From assembly GCA_011800805.1 (NCBI GenBank), contig MPNW01000119.1:157097-221096 (forward strand): a stretch of DNA of 64,000 nt, read 5' to 3'. Under the pieces are notes generated by a model. That model worked only from the letters and a program-made list of their open reading frames with translations, was not told where the DNA came from and made no database searches. Position 1 is the stretch's first letter. The number at the start of each line of letters is the position of its first letter. The position numbers and the translations under genes are program-made. Shown piece after piece: positions 25,980-39,396 of the stretch. The DNA comes from Hirudo medicinalis. Taxonomy: Eukaryota; Annelida; Clitellata; Hirudinida; Hirudinidae.

Positions 25980-28900
25980 ATGTATACTCATGTTCAAGGC
26001 CACAACAAGCTTCAAGAATTCCCACACGTGCATCACAGGTTTAAACCTATAACTACGATTTAAGATCTAGTTCTATCTGCACGATAATTCTAAGCAGAAA
26101 TTTAAGTTCATTCAATGGTAAAGAGAATAACGGAAAGAAATACTGCGACCATGATTACAATTCGACATCGTCAAAGGGGAAGAAGTATGTAAATAAGAAT
26201 AAATGGACAAAAGAAGAAGTATGGAGTTTATGACAATAAGCTAGCCAAAACTAATCAGTATATTGGCCTTAAAATTTTCAGGATAACAGATTAATGGCAA
26301 TTTTAAGTTCTTGTGGTCATCCAGACTGGCCACTTCTGGCGAGCTTCTTTCCAGACAGGTCTGTTGTGCAATGTCAACAAAGATGGTCAAAGGTTTTGAA
26401 TCCAGACCTTATCAAGGGGTCTTGGACAAAAGAAGTCAGAAATGTTTTGTTTCAATTTTTGAAATTCGCCATACAAATAAATTAAAATAAACATCTAATT
26501 CTCTTTATCATTTCAAAATACATTCCTATTGGTTAATTTTAGATATTTTATGTGCATCTGTCAGAAGTACTTTGATTCAGATTTTAGTGTCGTAATCTTT
26601 TCAAAGGAAGACAAAAAAGTTCTGGAGCTTGTATCTGAACATGGACCAAAAAGATGGACAGTTATATCAAAGTACATCAAGGGTAGAACAGGCAAACAAT
26701 GCAGAGAAAGGTAATTTTGTGGACATTAAACTTTAAAATAATTTTCTGTTTATTTTCATTGCATTTCGACACAAAATGATAGAAAATGCAACAAGAACTA
26801 AATAGAATTTCAACTGTTTTAGATGGCACAACCATTTAAACCCAGAAATTAAGAAAACTGCTTGGACAGAAGAGGAAGATCAGATGATTTATGAACTCCA
26901 TCAAAATCTTGGAAACAGATGGGCTAAGATTGCAAAATATTTACCTGGAAGGTGAAATGTTAAACAGAGAGAGGGATAATACACTTCTGGATAATGTTTG
27001 AGTCTTAAATCCAATCAGGACTGACAATGCAATCAAGAATCACTGGAACTCCACTATTAGAAGAAAATATGAAGCTGAAGAAATTGCGAACAGTGATAGA
27101 ATGGCATGTTCCTCCTCGTCTGCTGATTCCAACTCTGAGGCGGCACTCTTTAAGAAAAGCAGGCTATTTAATGTACTTGAGCCACTTGTGTTCTTACGTT
27201 TTGAAATAACAGTTTTATTTTTACTAATAGTTGGTATTAATCTCTTCCTAGACAGAAACAAGACTTAATTTAATCTCTGTACAAAGCGTTGACAGAACCA
27301 CTCCTCAGATTCAATCTAGTGAGTTTTACTTCTCGCAGATTCACGCGTGTTGATAATACATCTGGATGATTGTATCGTGATTCATTTTAGCGAGGACAAA
27401 CGATTTCATGTATTCAGAGGTGGAGGGCAGGAACTTTCAGGTTAATCCTGCTTTAAATTTCAGTTCAATGGAGTCTGCATTCTCTGTGGCTCCCAGTTTT
27501 GAGGGTTGTCCCAAGATCTCCATGGCTCGGCAATGGTTTCCGTCAAACATGTAAGTTCGAGTACGCCTTAAATGGATTTTAAACTTTCTGATATTTGGTA
27601 TTGTTTGGGGGGGATTTTAAGGATGTCTTCCAATGTGATTGAACATGATCTTGGAACCATATTGGAATGCAGCACTTTCGTCCAGAATGAATTGTCTGAG
27701 ATAACTTCTGCTGAAGATAACAAAGATTCAGGTTGTATAGTCCATGTTAAATAATGTTTAATAATCTGTAATTTTCAATCATTTTTGACAGTCACAGAAA
27801 CGAAATCGAAAAGGAGGGCCAAATTCGTACCTGCTATTCTATGCCGCAGTGAAAAGTTCAAAAGAAAATTGGCGAGCTCAGCTGACTTGCATACCCCTCA
27901 AAAATGTTCCAACTTTTCACCCTCACAGGTTTTAATGTTGATTTATTACTAAAATATGTATGTCTAAAAACCTTCCGATTGCATTTCCCATATCTTTTCA
28001 GTTTCTCAATAGCCCGAAAACGAAGTCCCCTATATTGAAAAATATTTCAAACAAAACTGACGATTGCCCAAGCACTCCAAAGTGAGCCAAACGATTTATT
28101 TATTGAGGAGCTTCTGCATGGAGTTCAAAACGTTTAATTTCAGAAGCTCTCTCAGAGTCCCCCCACTGATGAAAACTCCGTCTCCATTCAAGAACGCTTT
28201 GGCTGACATTAAGAGAAGAAATGAAGGCCTCGACTCGCATCTGGTGATTTCATCTTGTTCTAACATGTTTATCCTAGCTTTAACTTAAACTCTACATTAT
28301 TCATGAACTGAAAGGTTATGTAAATAATTCGAAAGTCATGCTGCTAAAGTGAAAATAAGTTCAACAATTTTTTAAGGAAAGCAAGCATGTGATGGAGGAT
28401 TTGAACGAAATTTTGGAACAAGATTTTCACTCAGTTGACCAGACCGATGGTGAAGCTGCCATTAGATCCTGTTCAAACACAGAGGTTTCTAACATCTGCT
28501 GTTGACACATAAAACATAATAAGAAATTTTGGTTAATGGATTAATTCTGGTTTGCATTGTGTTAGGAAAACTCCACTAGTTTAGAAGAATGTCAAAGCAA
28601 ATGGTCAAGTGCTGGGGATTTAGCCTTTAATAATTTTTTGAGTCTAACCGAGACTCCAGTCAGTATATCAATGATTTCCCCTCCAAATCAGTTAAATATA
28701 AAGTTGTTGATTTTCAAAGACCAAGGGTTTGATCATGGACAAGTCAATGACATTCTCTCCCCACAATTTCATTGAAGATAATTTGCATGAAAAGAAGCTC
28801 TTATCTTGTGAGGACCATGATAAAATTGAAGGAAGTGCCATAGATATGGATGATGCCATGCAGTTCAGTAATGCTTCCTTCTTTTTGGGCACAGCATTCT

Positions 28901-29110
28901 CTGATGGTTCGGTGTGTAGGCTTATTTTGCCCCAGTGCTTAAAATTTGTGTTGAAATGATAAATACATAATTGTAATTCAGGAACACAAGGAATTTCTTA
29001 GAGTTGCGTGTGGAATGACTTGGACAGAACAACAAATGATCTATCAAGCCAAGGAGTTTGTGAAATTTATCAAGAACAGATATGTCTGCAGAGTGCTAAA
29101 CTTGTACTAG
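25980..29110 (+). CDS. Animal Myb transcription factor (c-Myb/B-Myb type)
   Basis: This is the three-repeat Myb of animals, a nuclear activator of cell-cycle genes. First exons: 25980-26038, 26098-26218, 26282-26434, 26607-26710, 26823-26951 and 27019-27172, all in phase. R1 begins at NKWTKEE and ends QCQQRWSKVLNP. R2 runs from KGSWTKEE to KQCRERWHNHLNP and keeps the redox-sensitive Cys. R3 runs from TAWTEEE to TDNAIKNHWNSTIRRK. Later exons (about 27470-27560, 27790-27930, 28003-28078, 28142-28243, 28378 onward, 28564 onward and 28982-29110) carry the conserved C-terminal block PLMKTPSPFKNAL and the terminal VACGMT...VCRVLNLY segment of vertebrate Mybs. Exon ends between 27172 and 27780 and around 28600-28980 are less certain. 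The start ATG has A at -3 and gives in-phase splicing. Which vertebrate paralogue it matches cannot be decided; an invertebrate usually has one. Confidence 0.92.
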
Positions 29111-29603
29111 TCATTTTGGTAATTATTCTCTGAACAATCACCAGCCAAATGTGCCTTGTATGATTTCAGCATTGAATTGATCAATTTATTTTCATTTTGT
29201 TAGAATGAAATTTTCTCAAATTCCCAAATCTATTTTTTTACATTGGAATCAGCTACTTAAGGGTATTCTTTGTTTTCAAGCATTTATTTAAGTAGTTTCA
29301 ATATGTTGGAGTGATGTTGTTTGCATAAGAAAAGCATGTTTTTTTTTGGTATCATAGGATTGCAAAGTTCTGTTTACCATTAAATTTTAATAAAACTAAT
29401 AAAATGCTGTCACTGTTTATGATAACATTTTAGTCGACGCACCTCCTGACGCGACACTTGCGAATGCGAAGAACTCGGGGAGCGGTGCTATTGCCATGGA
29501 GACGTGTTATCGGCGATAGTAGCCATAGACTGCTTCGTTCAACGTTATAACTTTCAGGGCCAGCTCAGACTTCGTGGTTAGATGCTAGCGGTGTGGAGAA
29601 GAA

Positions 29604-32164
29604 ATGTATTGTCCGTGTCGACCCAGAGCGAGGTCGGCATTTGATTTATCGGCTGAAATAGCGAGAATGACCATATTTTCCGAACCTAGTTCTTCACTGA
29701 AGAATTTCTTAACATCATCCGCAAAGTTTGGACGAGGATCGCATATTATTCCCAGGTTGGCCTTCTCAGTACTTAAAAATAATGTTGAATCTTTAATTAT
29801 GAAAGGAAATTAAAATGCCGAAAAGCGTTTCATGTCACACGTCAGAAACGGACTGGAATCTATCCAATGAAAAGTTTTACGAACGATCATTGAAAGAGAG
29901 ACTAAATGCTAAAAAGCTGAAAGACGAAGCAAATCAAACAGTGAAATCTATAGATTTTCAGACTAAGCAAAGGCAAATTAGAAGCACCCAAAAATTAGGT
30001 GATTTTTTTGTGGCATAATTTATTCAAATCTTTAGAATTATCTTGTTACTTGTATTTTTTTCATGCACAAACTACATTTGTATTCCATAGGCATAGACTA
30101 AATATTATATTATATCTATTATAATATTCCATTGTTTAATGTAACCATTAGTATAACTAATTCTTACGACGAGCTTAAGCTGGTTGGCCTGCATCCAATT
30201 TCCAAACATAAGCGTCTAATGACGGCTCGTTTTTTCTCCTTAAATTTTATTAAAAAATTTAGTAATTGGAATAATGTTACCAAATGTTACTTGTTCTTGA
30301 AGTTGGCAGAATATCTAGCATTTCTCAATGGAGAGAAGAACTAGCTAAAGAAATAATATCTATGAAAAACCAAAAGGTTGAATTGAATGTAAGAGTCGAC
30401 TATGAAATGGTTTTTTTTAAGCATCAATTTTAATAATTTCTGTATTTGAACCATGAACGTTGTCTGGGGAGGCAAATGATAATGGGGTATAAATGGGGAT
30501 CTGATAAGACAAAGGTCGTCGGCTAATATCACGATTATTGTGGGAAAGCTTGATCGTATTTTTGCCTCTCCCCTGGAAACAACCGAAATGCATTTTTTAA
30601 AAAACCAAATTTAGTTATTTTATTAACCGTAACTAATTCAAGAGTAGCTTGGCTGTACTTGAGAAGCTTTATCAGGCTACAGTGTACCCTCTTCAAGTTT
30701 CAACAAATTGCATCAGAGCGCGAAGAAAAAGGATTGGAATTGACGCTTCTAAGGACAATGTCGAAATCAATTTGGCAAAGGTGTGTTTACGAGATGCTTT
30801 CTGTGCAAATGATAATTTATTTTATAAGTTAACCGAATTAACATTTTCTGAAGGAAATCGAAATCGTCAAGAAGTGGCAGTGGACTTTGAAAGGGTTCAT
30901 CAATAAAGCCGAAAATCAGAATAAGTAATATTTGAAAAATCGACGATCCAACCAATTAAAAAATATGCTCTAGCACAATAAATTTATAATTTCTTTAGAA
31001 CAAACAGAACAGCACAAGAGGCTTGTGAAAGAGATCTCAAAAATAAAACTCATGCTCAACAGCTAGATGACGAACTTCTTTTGCTACACGATTCTTCGAA
31101 TAATGTGCATCCATTACCTGGCAGTGAAAGCTCAAACCTGACGTAAAATTTCAAACGTTATCATCATGACGAATCGTTCAATTTTAATTTATTTTTCCAG
31201 TATGTCTCATCCTTTGAACTGGGCGAAGTACACGTACAACAACATCCATAGGAGTCAAAAAGAGAGAGAGAAATCGCAGAAACTTTGCAATGAAATGAGC
31301 GTACGTGTCAGAGCGTGCATCGATGACATTGTAAAACAATATGGTATCGTAAACTGCGCCTTGAAGACCAGGATTCAAAGCTTGACCAAGGCAAAAAACA
31401 ACTTTGAAGTGCACCTACAACAGGTCAGTCGCACTCATGAACAATTCGGTTCGATTTACACATCTTCTCAAAGGATCAGAAACCATTGCATTCATAAAGC
31501 CATTTCATATCTATATTTGTTCCACTGGCGATTGCTTGGTGACGTGGTGGGGCCAACATAATGCAATAATTACTGACAACTAAACTAAGTCGACAACCCG
31601 AAAGACTAATAAACCGAAGTTTGGTTCATTTGCAGTATTTACGTTAAATCAGTTTAATAAATCTATTTTTTGTTTGCGTACCATTATGTCTGAAAAGACC
31701 AAATTCTATCCAAAGGTAAAAATTCAAATTCAAGACCAGGAAAGAATGGCTGAAATATTGAAAAAGGCCATTTTGGATAAGGAGGCTCCAATGAAAGTTG
31801 CTCAAACAAGATTATCAGAGCGGAACAAAAGAATTGACATGGAACTGTGCCATGACACGGCAACAACTGGGTTTGAGTCTAGCAACACTGGTTCCAACTG
31901 ATATTATATTTTATTTCAGGACACAAATCTATTTCCAGGCTCCAGAATGAAGTCTTAAGTCTAAGAGAGGCTTTGCAGACATTGAAATCTAAACTGCATT
32001 CAATTCTTCAATCAATTGGGAGATTGAGGAAAAACCTTCTGACCTTGAAACAGGAAATCAGTGTCAAAGATAACAGTCTGGAAATAGACTACAAACTGTG
32101 CTTGCACATGAGAAAGGATATGATACAAGGGCTCAACCAGCTACCAGGCTCATACACATTCTAG
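29604..32164 (+). CDS. Tektin
   Basis: Tektins are coiled-coil proteins that lie inside the doublet microtubules of cilia and flagella. Exons start at 29604-29755 and 29825 onward (phase-compatible join) and continue at about 30310-30385, 30645-30780, 30855-30925, 31000-31145, 31200-31422, 31717 onward and 31920-32164. Diagnostic motifs are STQKLGERISSISQWREEL near the N-terminus; RTAQEACERDLKNK; a HLQQ block joined in phase to VKIQIQDQERMAEILKKAI, DKEAPMKVAQTRL; and RIDMELCHD, the variant of the tektin signature RPNVELCRD. The end is SLEIDYKLCLHMRKDM, typical of the family. The second exon lacks a good pyrimidine tract, so translation could instead start at 29815; the frame is the same from there. 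The tektin subtype is not assigned. The gene is tail to tail with FBXO47. Confidence 0.85.
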
Positions 32165-32288
32165 CATTGCTACGTGCACAATGGCAGATTACAAATTATT
32201 CAGGGATTCATATAATGGTGTCATTTGAAACATTACACAAAATGAAAAATCCGTTACCTGAAGAGCTGAATTCAATTAAAAAAATTCA

Positions 32289-32294
32289 TTTATT
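32289..32294 (-). terminator. AATAAA poly(A) signal, FBXO47-like gene
   Basis: AATAAA on the minus strand, about 84 bases past the stop codon of the F-box gene, in the gap between it and the tektin stop. Confidence 0.55.
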
Positions 32295-32377
32295 TACAAT
32301 TGACTGTAATGGTTAAACCCATACATTTCCAACGAGAAAACAACATATTAATGAAGCTCTTTTAAGATGGGAGAAGT

Positions 32378-34901
32378 CTAATTTGTCAGCATGTTCTTGT
32401 AAGCCATTTCAATGAGTTCTTTCATAAAAGCAGTCTGAGCATTAAGCAGGTTATGAAGATCTCTGCTTGAGTCATCATCTACTGTTGAGTCGACAAATAT
32501 TTATTATAATTAATTATAATTAATTAGACGATCACAATAGTCATAAACCATCTTAATCTACTTAGGAAATTGACATTGATACTCTATAAATGAATAAAGT
32601 ACTTTAAGTTTATGACTAATAAGTAATAAATATGACTTAACTAACGGCTTTAACGAGAGGTCGATGTAGTAAAATCTAAAATCTATCGTATTGTGCGAGT
32701 ACTCACAGTTCATGTTGAACTCATGGACGTCAGTTATAACTTCTCTAAACATGTCAACAACTGCATGTAGAAAGTTTCTCCTACTCCCAGTATTCTCCAT
32801 GGTCATACAAATTCCAGTGACTATATTGACAACCCATGATAATGTTTGGCCTTGCTTGAGGCAAACCTTTCGGAAAGAATTATTGGTGAAACTATTTCAT
32901 CACAAATAATCTAAACCGTACCAAGCACAGGGATGATATGATATATGCCAGTTCGGGTATTCTGCCATTTATAGCTTTGCTAACAAGAATTTTCAAAGTG
33001 AGATTTTCTCCACATAGAAATAACAGGCTGGCAATGTTCTCAGAAAGCCATTCTTCAGGATAACCTAAATTTATTAAAAATAATGATGATGATGATGATA
33101 ACGATAGTGATGATGATGATGATGATGATGATAATAATAATAATAATAATAATAGTAACAATAACAATAATATCTAATTTACATGAAGCCATATACTTAG
33201 ATTGGAAAGCACCAATCACTGGCATTGAAATACATATTTCTCAATAATAAATTGAAATAAATCCTCACTAAAAAGTTCATCCAAAACACTGAGAGTTGTA
33301 TCATCGGACCATTCAGAACAATGTGAGTTTAACAGAAGAAGAGCATTTGCTATGTTACCAAAGCACAAGAGGGTCTGCTCTTTGTTTGGCGGTGTACTCT
33401 CACAAACCTCGTGCCACTGTATTCCAACTTAAGAAAATAAAAATATATTAATTAGATTACTGTTCATTACCAGAATGTCACAACATCAATAAATTCTTCA
33501 GTAACTATTAAGCATCGTTAAAGTCTTGAACACTCTTCAAGATTAAAGTTGAGGAACTAAACTCTGAACATGTTAATAATCATTTAAACAAATGTAAAAC
33601 CATTTAGAATTGTAAACATTCCTTGGTACACAAACCTTTACTTGAGGGTCCAAAGAGCAGGTAAAGAATTCTGGCTTGATGTACAATAGGAAAGGGTTTC
33701 AGAATTAAATTAAGCCAAAAAGATTTTTCAGCTTTTGTAAACATATTGTTGAGGAAGACTCTCCGGAAAAAGAATCTCACATGCATTTCCAATTCAGGTA
33801 ATGCACCTGCATTTATTTTTTAATCTGGTGATGTTGCAATTTAAACTTTCGATAAAACTTGAAAATAAAATACAACTATATTTATCTCCAAAGTATCTCC
33901 ACAAACAAACATGTTCTAAATGCTTTAATATATCATATATCATAGCAATTGAAACATATCATGTTTCATAGCAACAAAAACCATATAACTAATAATGCAA
34001 CATTAGTCTGGTTTGTAGTATTGTAATAATAACCGAATGCACATAAAGATTGACAACATAGCTTCTTCGGCAATTTTCACCAATTAATGTCTTAATACCT
34101 ACCAGCTTTTTTCTTTATGATAAAATCCAAAAACTGAGACATGTAGCTAGATTGGCACACTGTCTCAAATGTTCTGATGCATTCTCTGTCATCCCACCCA
34201 GCCGTAAATGTATGTAAAATGACACCATAGCACGTCAAAGCAATGCAATTACTAACTGAAACACAATCCTTTTGGAAATTACACTGAAACTAAATTAAAG
34301 GTTTGATTTAATAAAGCTATCGGATTGTTGAGGCACAATGGTAAGCCACCTTGTGGAGAAAAGTTAAGGCTAGCACGAGACGATCTTTTGTAGAATATAA
34401 ACAGGTTGATCTTTTCAGTAAAAGGCCTGCAATAAATAAATCAGAAATTTAATGCATACTTTAAACTGACTAAAGCAATGCCAATTAAACCGATGTGCTT
34501 AAACTGTTTCAAGTATTTAGCTTCCTCGACAGGCAACTCATGGGAATGTTTTAACGGATATTTTAAAAGATTCTGTAGGCCTCTTTCCGATTTTCGATAC
34601 AGCTCTACAATATTTCTCAGAGACTTTGACGTGATCGTCAAATAGCTAAGCTCCAAAGCTAAATGTTAAACAATTAAATGAAAATCATGGATGTCATTTA
34701 CAAAATTCAGAAATTCTGACTTTAACCTGACATAAATGAAAAGACGGTGAACTTCAGTTCAAGAGGTATCGTATCAAAATATCCCAGAGGGCTGTTTTGT
34801 TGCCCACTTTCAGAAAGTTCAGGAACCACCTGGTCCTTTGAGCCTCTCATGAGAGATTTCTTAATTTTTTTGCACGAATATAACAAATTTAATTTTGACA
34901 T
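32378..34901 (-). CDS. FBXO47: F-box only protein 47 homologue
   Basis: A substrate-receptor candidate for SCF ubiquitin ligases. FBXO47 and its nematode relative act in meiotic chromosome pairing and synapsis. The likely start is at 34901 (MSKLNLLYSCKKIKK), followed by a basic N-terminus and the F-box helix GYFDTIPLELKFTVFSFMS. The middle exons carry the FBXO47-specific blocks AEKSFWLNLILKPFPIVHQAR, then LYLLFGPSSK, and PEEWLSENIASLLFLCGEN followed by LVSKAINGRIPELAYII. The last exon ends HNLLNAQTAFMKEL...KNMLTN and stops at 32378-32380. About ten exons are spread over 2.5 kb and I did not fix every border. An intron at 33081-33170 holds a GAT/AAT microsatellite. The gene is head to head with IRAK, 340 bases apart. 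The family call rests on several colinear motifs. Confidence 0.85.
33081..33170. repeat. (GAT)n(AAT)n microsatellite in an FBXO47 intron
   Basis: GAT units pass into AAT units inside an intron. Minus-strand frames through it read poly-Ser or poly-Leu and are not coding. Confidence 0.9.
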
Positions 34902-35241
34902 CCTCTTCCAGTGTCTGAAAAAAGTACGAATTAATAACAAAAGCACGCACGCGACCCAATCTCGTGCAGTCACCTTAGCCAAAGAAACGTCTGCTTGCGG
35001 GTGTCGTCTGCTATGCAAGAGATCAAAACCCAAAAAAATTTTTAAGAATTTTTTATTGTAACATATTTTTTATTAGAAAAATTATTTATAAATATTATTA
35101 AAAAAATATTTTTTCATAATAATCTTCCGCATCGAAGCATAAACAATTACTATCACGATTTTTGTATATAGTAGTTGTTTGCACCTGCGACTTGTTCAAG
35201 TACTTGGTGTCTATTTAGCGACATTTTACCATTTCATCAAA
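34902..35241. promoter_or_regulatory. Short divergent intergenic region, FBXO47 / IRAK
   Basis: Only 340 bases separate the two start codons, so both promoters and 5' UTRs must lie here or overlap the first exons. The region is AT-rich around 35040-35110 and has no clear TATA box or CpG-rich core. A shared promoter is inferred from distance alone. Confidence 0.45.
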
Positions 35242-38200
35242 ATGAGTCAAAGAATTTTGGATTATGATTCAAACCTAAACCTTTTTCCAGTCTCGAAAGA
35301 ACAGATGCTTCTTCGTATGTTGAGTGATGTATGGGAAGAAGTAGCCAAAGAAATCAAGACTAGGGATAGGAGTCTACCAAGATTTACCTATGACGACATA
35401 AAGTCAGGTTCACTGATTTTATTACAGTTATTCAAGAAAACGATGAGTAAAAGTTGCAATTGATGCTGCTTTAATTTTTCAAAAGTCAATAAATTTACAC
35501 TAAATATGCTTATTTAAAAAGTTTGTAACAAGGCTTTTGGAATAACAATTTAAAATTATTTAACTTGAGTGTAGTTGTCATACTTTTGGCCAGTACACTG
35601 TGCAGGTAACTTTGTGAAGATGATGACATTGAAAATAAACGATGGTATGATGAGGAATCAATTCTTGTTGTCATACAATTGCTTTTAGCTCATTTAGAAA
35701 TTCAAGGAACCCACCAGAAGAAATGTTAAAGGCTTGGAAGACTGATAACATAACATTTGGAGATTTGGTTGAAGTACTCAAAGTCTCTAACTGTTTGAGA
35801 GCAGTTTCATTTGTGAAAAAACTCTTAAAAGTTAACCCAGAACACAAAGATCCAGAACCTGAAGAAGAACATTTGTGCAGTATGTATATTATTTCAACAA
35901 AATTGCAAACTTGATCTATTTAAATTGTTTTTTAATATTTGTATTATTGATGCTGTTTAAATTAAAGTTTATCCAAGTAAAATTTATGTTATCGTTATTA
36001 AAATTATTCTATTCTATGTGGATTTATTATAATATTATAAATATAATTTTAAGGAATACCATACAGAATTATTGAATTATGGACAAATAATTTTGATCAA
36101 AAGAACTTCATAGCATCTGGTGGATTTGCAAAAGTTTATAAAGGTTTCTTCAATTCAATTTTTAACTTAGTTTCTCTGATCTTCTCTGACATTTAATTAA
36201 TTATTATTATCTCTGTTAAAGGTCAGAAACAGTCAGAAGCGGTTACAGTAGCTGTAAAATTATTTCTAAAAATGGATGATGATCAAACAAAGATGTTTAT
36301 GAGTGAAATAGATGCTCTGAAAGGGTATATGAAGTCATAAATAGTTGATGTTAATTTTAACATTTTCTAACTACTTAATGCATGGCAGATGTAAACATCC
36401 AAACTTATTGGAGATGTTACACTATTCTGACGATGGACGGCCGTGCGTTATCTACGAGTACATGGAAAATGGATCCATTTATGATCATCTCTGCGATGAG
36501 GTTTTGCTTATCATTTAACTTGAATCTGGAGAACCACGACATCTCGTTAACTAATGCCATTTATTTATTGCAGAAAAGGCGGCCCTTGTTTCACTCGAAG
36601 ATCAGAATAAAGGTTTCCGAACACACAGCTCGAGGATTGTCTTATTTACACTCAAAAAATATTGTGCACAGGGACATCAAGAGGTTTTTGGCCAGCATGC
36701 TCGACTCAATTTCCTAGCTATTACATTTTATTTATTCCTTATTTAGTTCAAACATTCTTCTTGACAAGAAGATGAATGCAAAGATTGGGGACTTTGGTAC
36801 TGCAAGGACATTATCTAACACAAACATGAGTCATTTAATCACACACACCATTGTTGGAACTACCTTTTACATGGCTCCTGAATATTTAAGGCAAAGAGAA
36901 ATTTCTCCCAGGATAGACATGTACAGCTTTGGTGTGGTTGGTCATTGCATTGTTTGCCTAGTATGTTTGTATTGTTTGTATGTTTTATATTGGTAGTTTT
37001 ATTGTAAAAAACTGGAGTGACAGTTATATGAACACCAACTATCTGAAACTTCGTGTCCTTTGACATTTGTTTTTGTTGGGAAAAAATACAAGCAGTGGAT
37101 CAAAAAATTAGGGAAAGCATTAAAATTTATACATGTAACAATTCCTAAGCCTTTTATTAATGGTGGGAGATGAAGAAAGTTTGTAGTCTTTTCAACAAAA
37201 ACTTAGTCTTAGAAATTAAGTGATGCTATTTGGTTAAAAATGCTTGAGAGGCTGTTACAATGACATGAATGTGTTATGTGATTTTGGGTAGTGGAATGCT
37301 AATGTTAGAGGAAAGTAGAAATGATCAATATATTCTTTCAGACCAAGATGAAACAAAAGCCAAAAACTGTGTTAGGTTAGGTTAGGTCTTAAAAAATGAT
37401 TAATCTAATTTTTAGATGAAAAATCGTATTAGCTTTGCTTGCCAGCACTTTGCATGTCACCTTTGAGAAGTGCTGAGGACCCATCAATAGCCACATTGGT
37501 GGAAGGTTAAAAACAAAATATATCTCATGAAGGAAGGATGTATTGAAGGACATGACCTTTCTGTTTAACCTTTTGGGTTGATGAAGTTTTGACTAGGTTA
37601 GATTTTTGGATTTAAAAATCATATTTCATGTGCATTATGCAACATGATGCACTGAACTTTGCATCAGAGAGAAAGCTTTTTTGGAAAGGAATGTCTGAAA
37701 AGGAGGAAATCATTGCAAGAAAGTAAACCTTAATGTTCTGGGGCTACTAGCTTCCAATCTACCTTAGCAGCAAATTCTCACTAACTTCTGAAGCTTTTTT
37801 TTATACAAACAACAGTTCACATTCCTGCTCATAATGAATTTCTTTTAAGCATGAGATGTATGGTAAAACCTTATGTTGCATCTCTGAGTATTGCATGCCT
37901 TTAAATTGAGTACAATCATAAATTTTAACAATTACTGCAAATAAATATTTGAATCTATTGCTTTCTATTTTTAGCACATACTCCTTATTTGTCATGCTTG
38001 TAATTATCAAAGTAATTTTAAGAAACATTTTGTCCTCTTCAACGATAAATTAAATAGTTTTAGACAATTTGCATATCTGAATTGTCCTGAGCCTAATAAT
38101 GAGCTTGAATAATTGGCACTCTAGCATGTTAATTTTTTGTAACTAAACAATTTTATCATTGCTGTATACCAGAGTTTAAAAAAAAAAGAATACATACTTA

Positions 38201-38951
38201 CAAGAGTTTCAACCTTAACTCTGACTCATTCTTAAAATTAAAGGTGCTTGCAGAGCTGATAGAAGGTCTCCCAGCATATGATGAGCATAGGGAGATTCAA
38301 GACATTGTATGTTTCCTTGATGTTTTATTTATTTGCTTCGTTGCGAATATTTTCATTCTTGGTACGTTTCAATTTTAATTCTTAAACTTGATGGTCAATG
38401 TGATTAACTTCCAATGGTTTTTTGCTATGCCTTTATTGTTATTCTTTGATGTTTTACAAATATTTATAATTTCTTCAATTTTTTAGCTTGACATTTTAAA
38501 CAGTGATGGTGGTCCTGATGCAAATGTTGAACCCAAAGAAAGTGAAGTTTTTAATACCTTAAAAAAGTTGTCACTGCTCTTGATCTGCACTGATAAATAT
38601 AAAAGACCAACTGCTCAGCAGGTGAGTCCTAATAATTAGTTCATATTGTTGTTCTGTTATTATAGAGAATCAAGGTGATGGTTCTCTAAAAAAAATATTT
38701 AAGTTATATTTTCCCCACATGTTTAATTGATTCTATTTGAATGTTGTTGCCATGGAGTTGTAGATTAGGTATAACTTTTTCTTGGTTTGAATCTTTTCCT
38801 TACTTTCATAGAATGAAATGTGAAATGTAATAACTCATGATTACAGATGCCTAAGTAGATTCATTCAGCTACTTATTAAAGTATTTATTTTATAATTTGA
38901 TTTCCCTAGACTGAAGAGAGAATTAAAGATTGTTTATCAAAGTACCAGTGA
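35242..38951 (+). CDS. IRAK/Pelle-type serine/threonine kinase
   Basis: IRAK kinases bind MyD88 through a death domain and relay Toll/IL-1 receptor signals. The N-terminus (MSQRILDYDSN...WEEVAKEIKTRD) and exon 2 (MLKAWKTDNITFGDLVEVL) form a death domain. The kinase domain starts near 36055: P-loop IASGGFAKVYKG, VAVKLF (ATP-binding Lys), EYMENGS in the hinge, HRDIKSSNILL (catalytic loop; AG|T splice at 36682), GDFGTAR, GTTFYMAPEYLR and SPRIDMYSFGVV. It then gives AELIEGLPAYDEHREIQDI after an intron of about 1.3 kb (36940-38244), and ends KRPTAQQ...LSKYQ at 38951. The catalytic Lys, Asp and DFG are intact, so it should be active. The P-loop reads ASGGFA where relatives have GEGGFG. The hinge residue is Glu before Tyr. 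Exon 1 most likely ends at 35402. It is closest to the IRAK4/Pelle type. Confidence 0.9.
36940..38244 (+). other. Long IRAK intron
   Basis: The longest intron of the gene-dense half, AT-rich and without supported genes. It contains three tandem TTAGG-like words at about 37370, too few to be a telomeric array. Confidence 0.6.
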
Positions 38952-39396
38952 ATGCATGATATGATGAGACTGATGAACATTCCACAATGACAAATTTTAT
39001 ATAATCAAGTTATAAATAGTACATGAACAATGACAGTGTCTTTTTGTCGTCTTTATAGTATTGGTTTTTTTTCTCTCCATCCAGCATTGAAAAATTGGTA
39101 ATTTGGGGTGATCCATACGAAACTAGGCGTGAAAATGGCATTCAATGGGATCAGGGGATGTGCTAGATACACTTTCCTCGATAGGATTTGATTTATAAGC
39201 TGGAAAAAGATTAGCGAAAGTCTATTTATGTCCCCGAATACTGTATTTTTCTTCAAAGTCCAAAAAAGAGCGAATGCGGATACCATGTATTATTAATGCT
39301 TGCGGGGCTGTTTGTGCCAAGTTTTTTTCATCTCTTAGCAACGAGAATATAAGTCCGAAGGGAAGGAAGGAACATTTTGTTTGAGCCTGAAGTTGT

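Noticed and set aside
37365..37390. TTAGG words resembling a telomere repeat
   Set aside because: Only about three units inside an intron; chance or a trivial duplication explains it.
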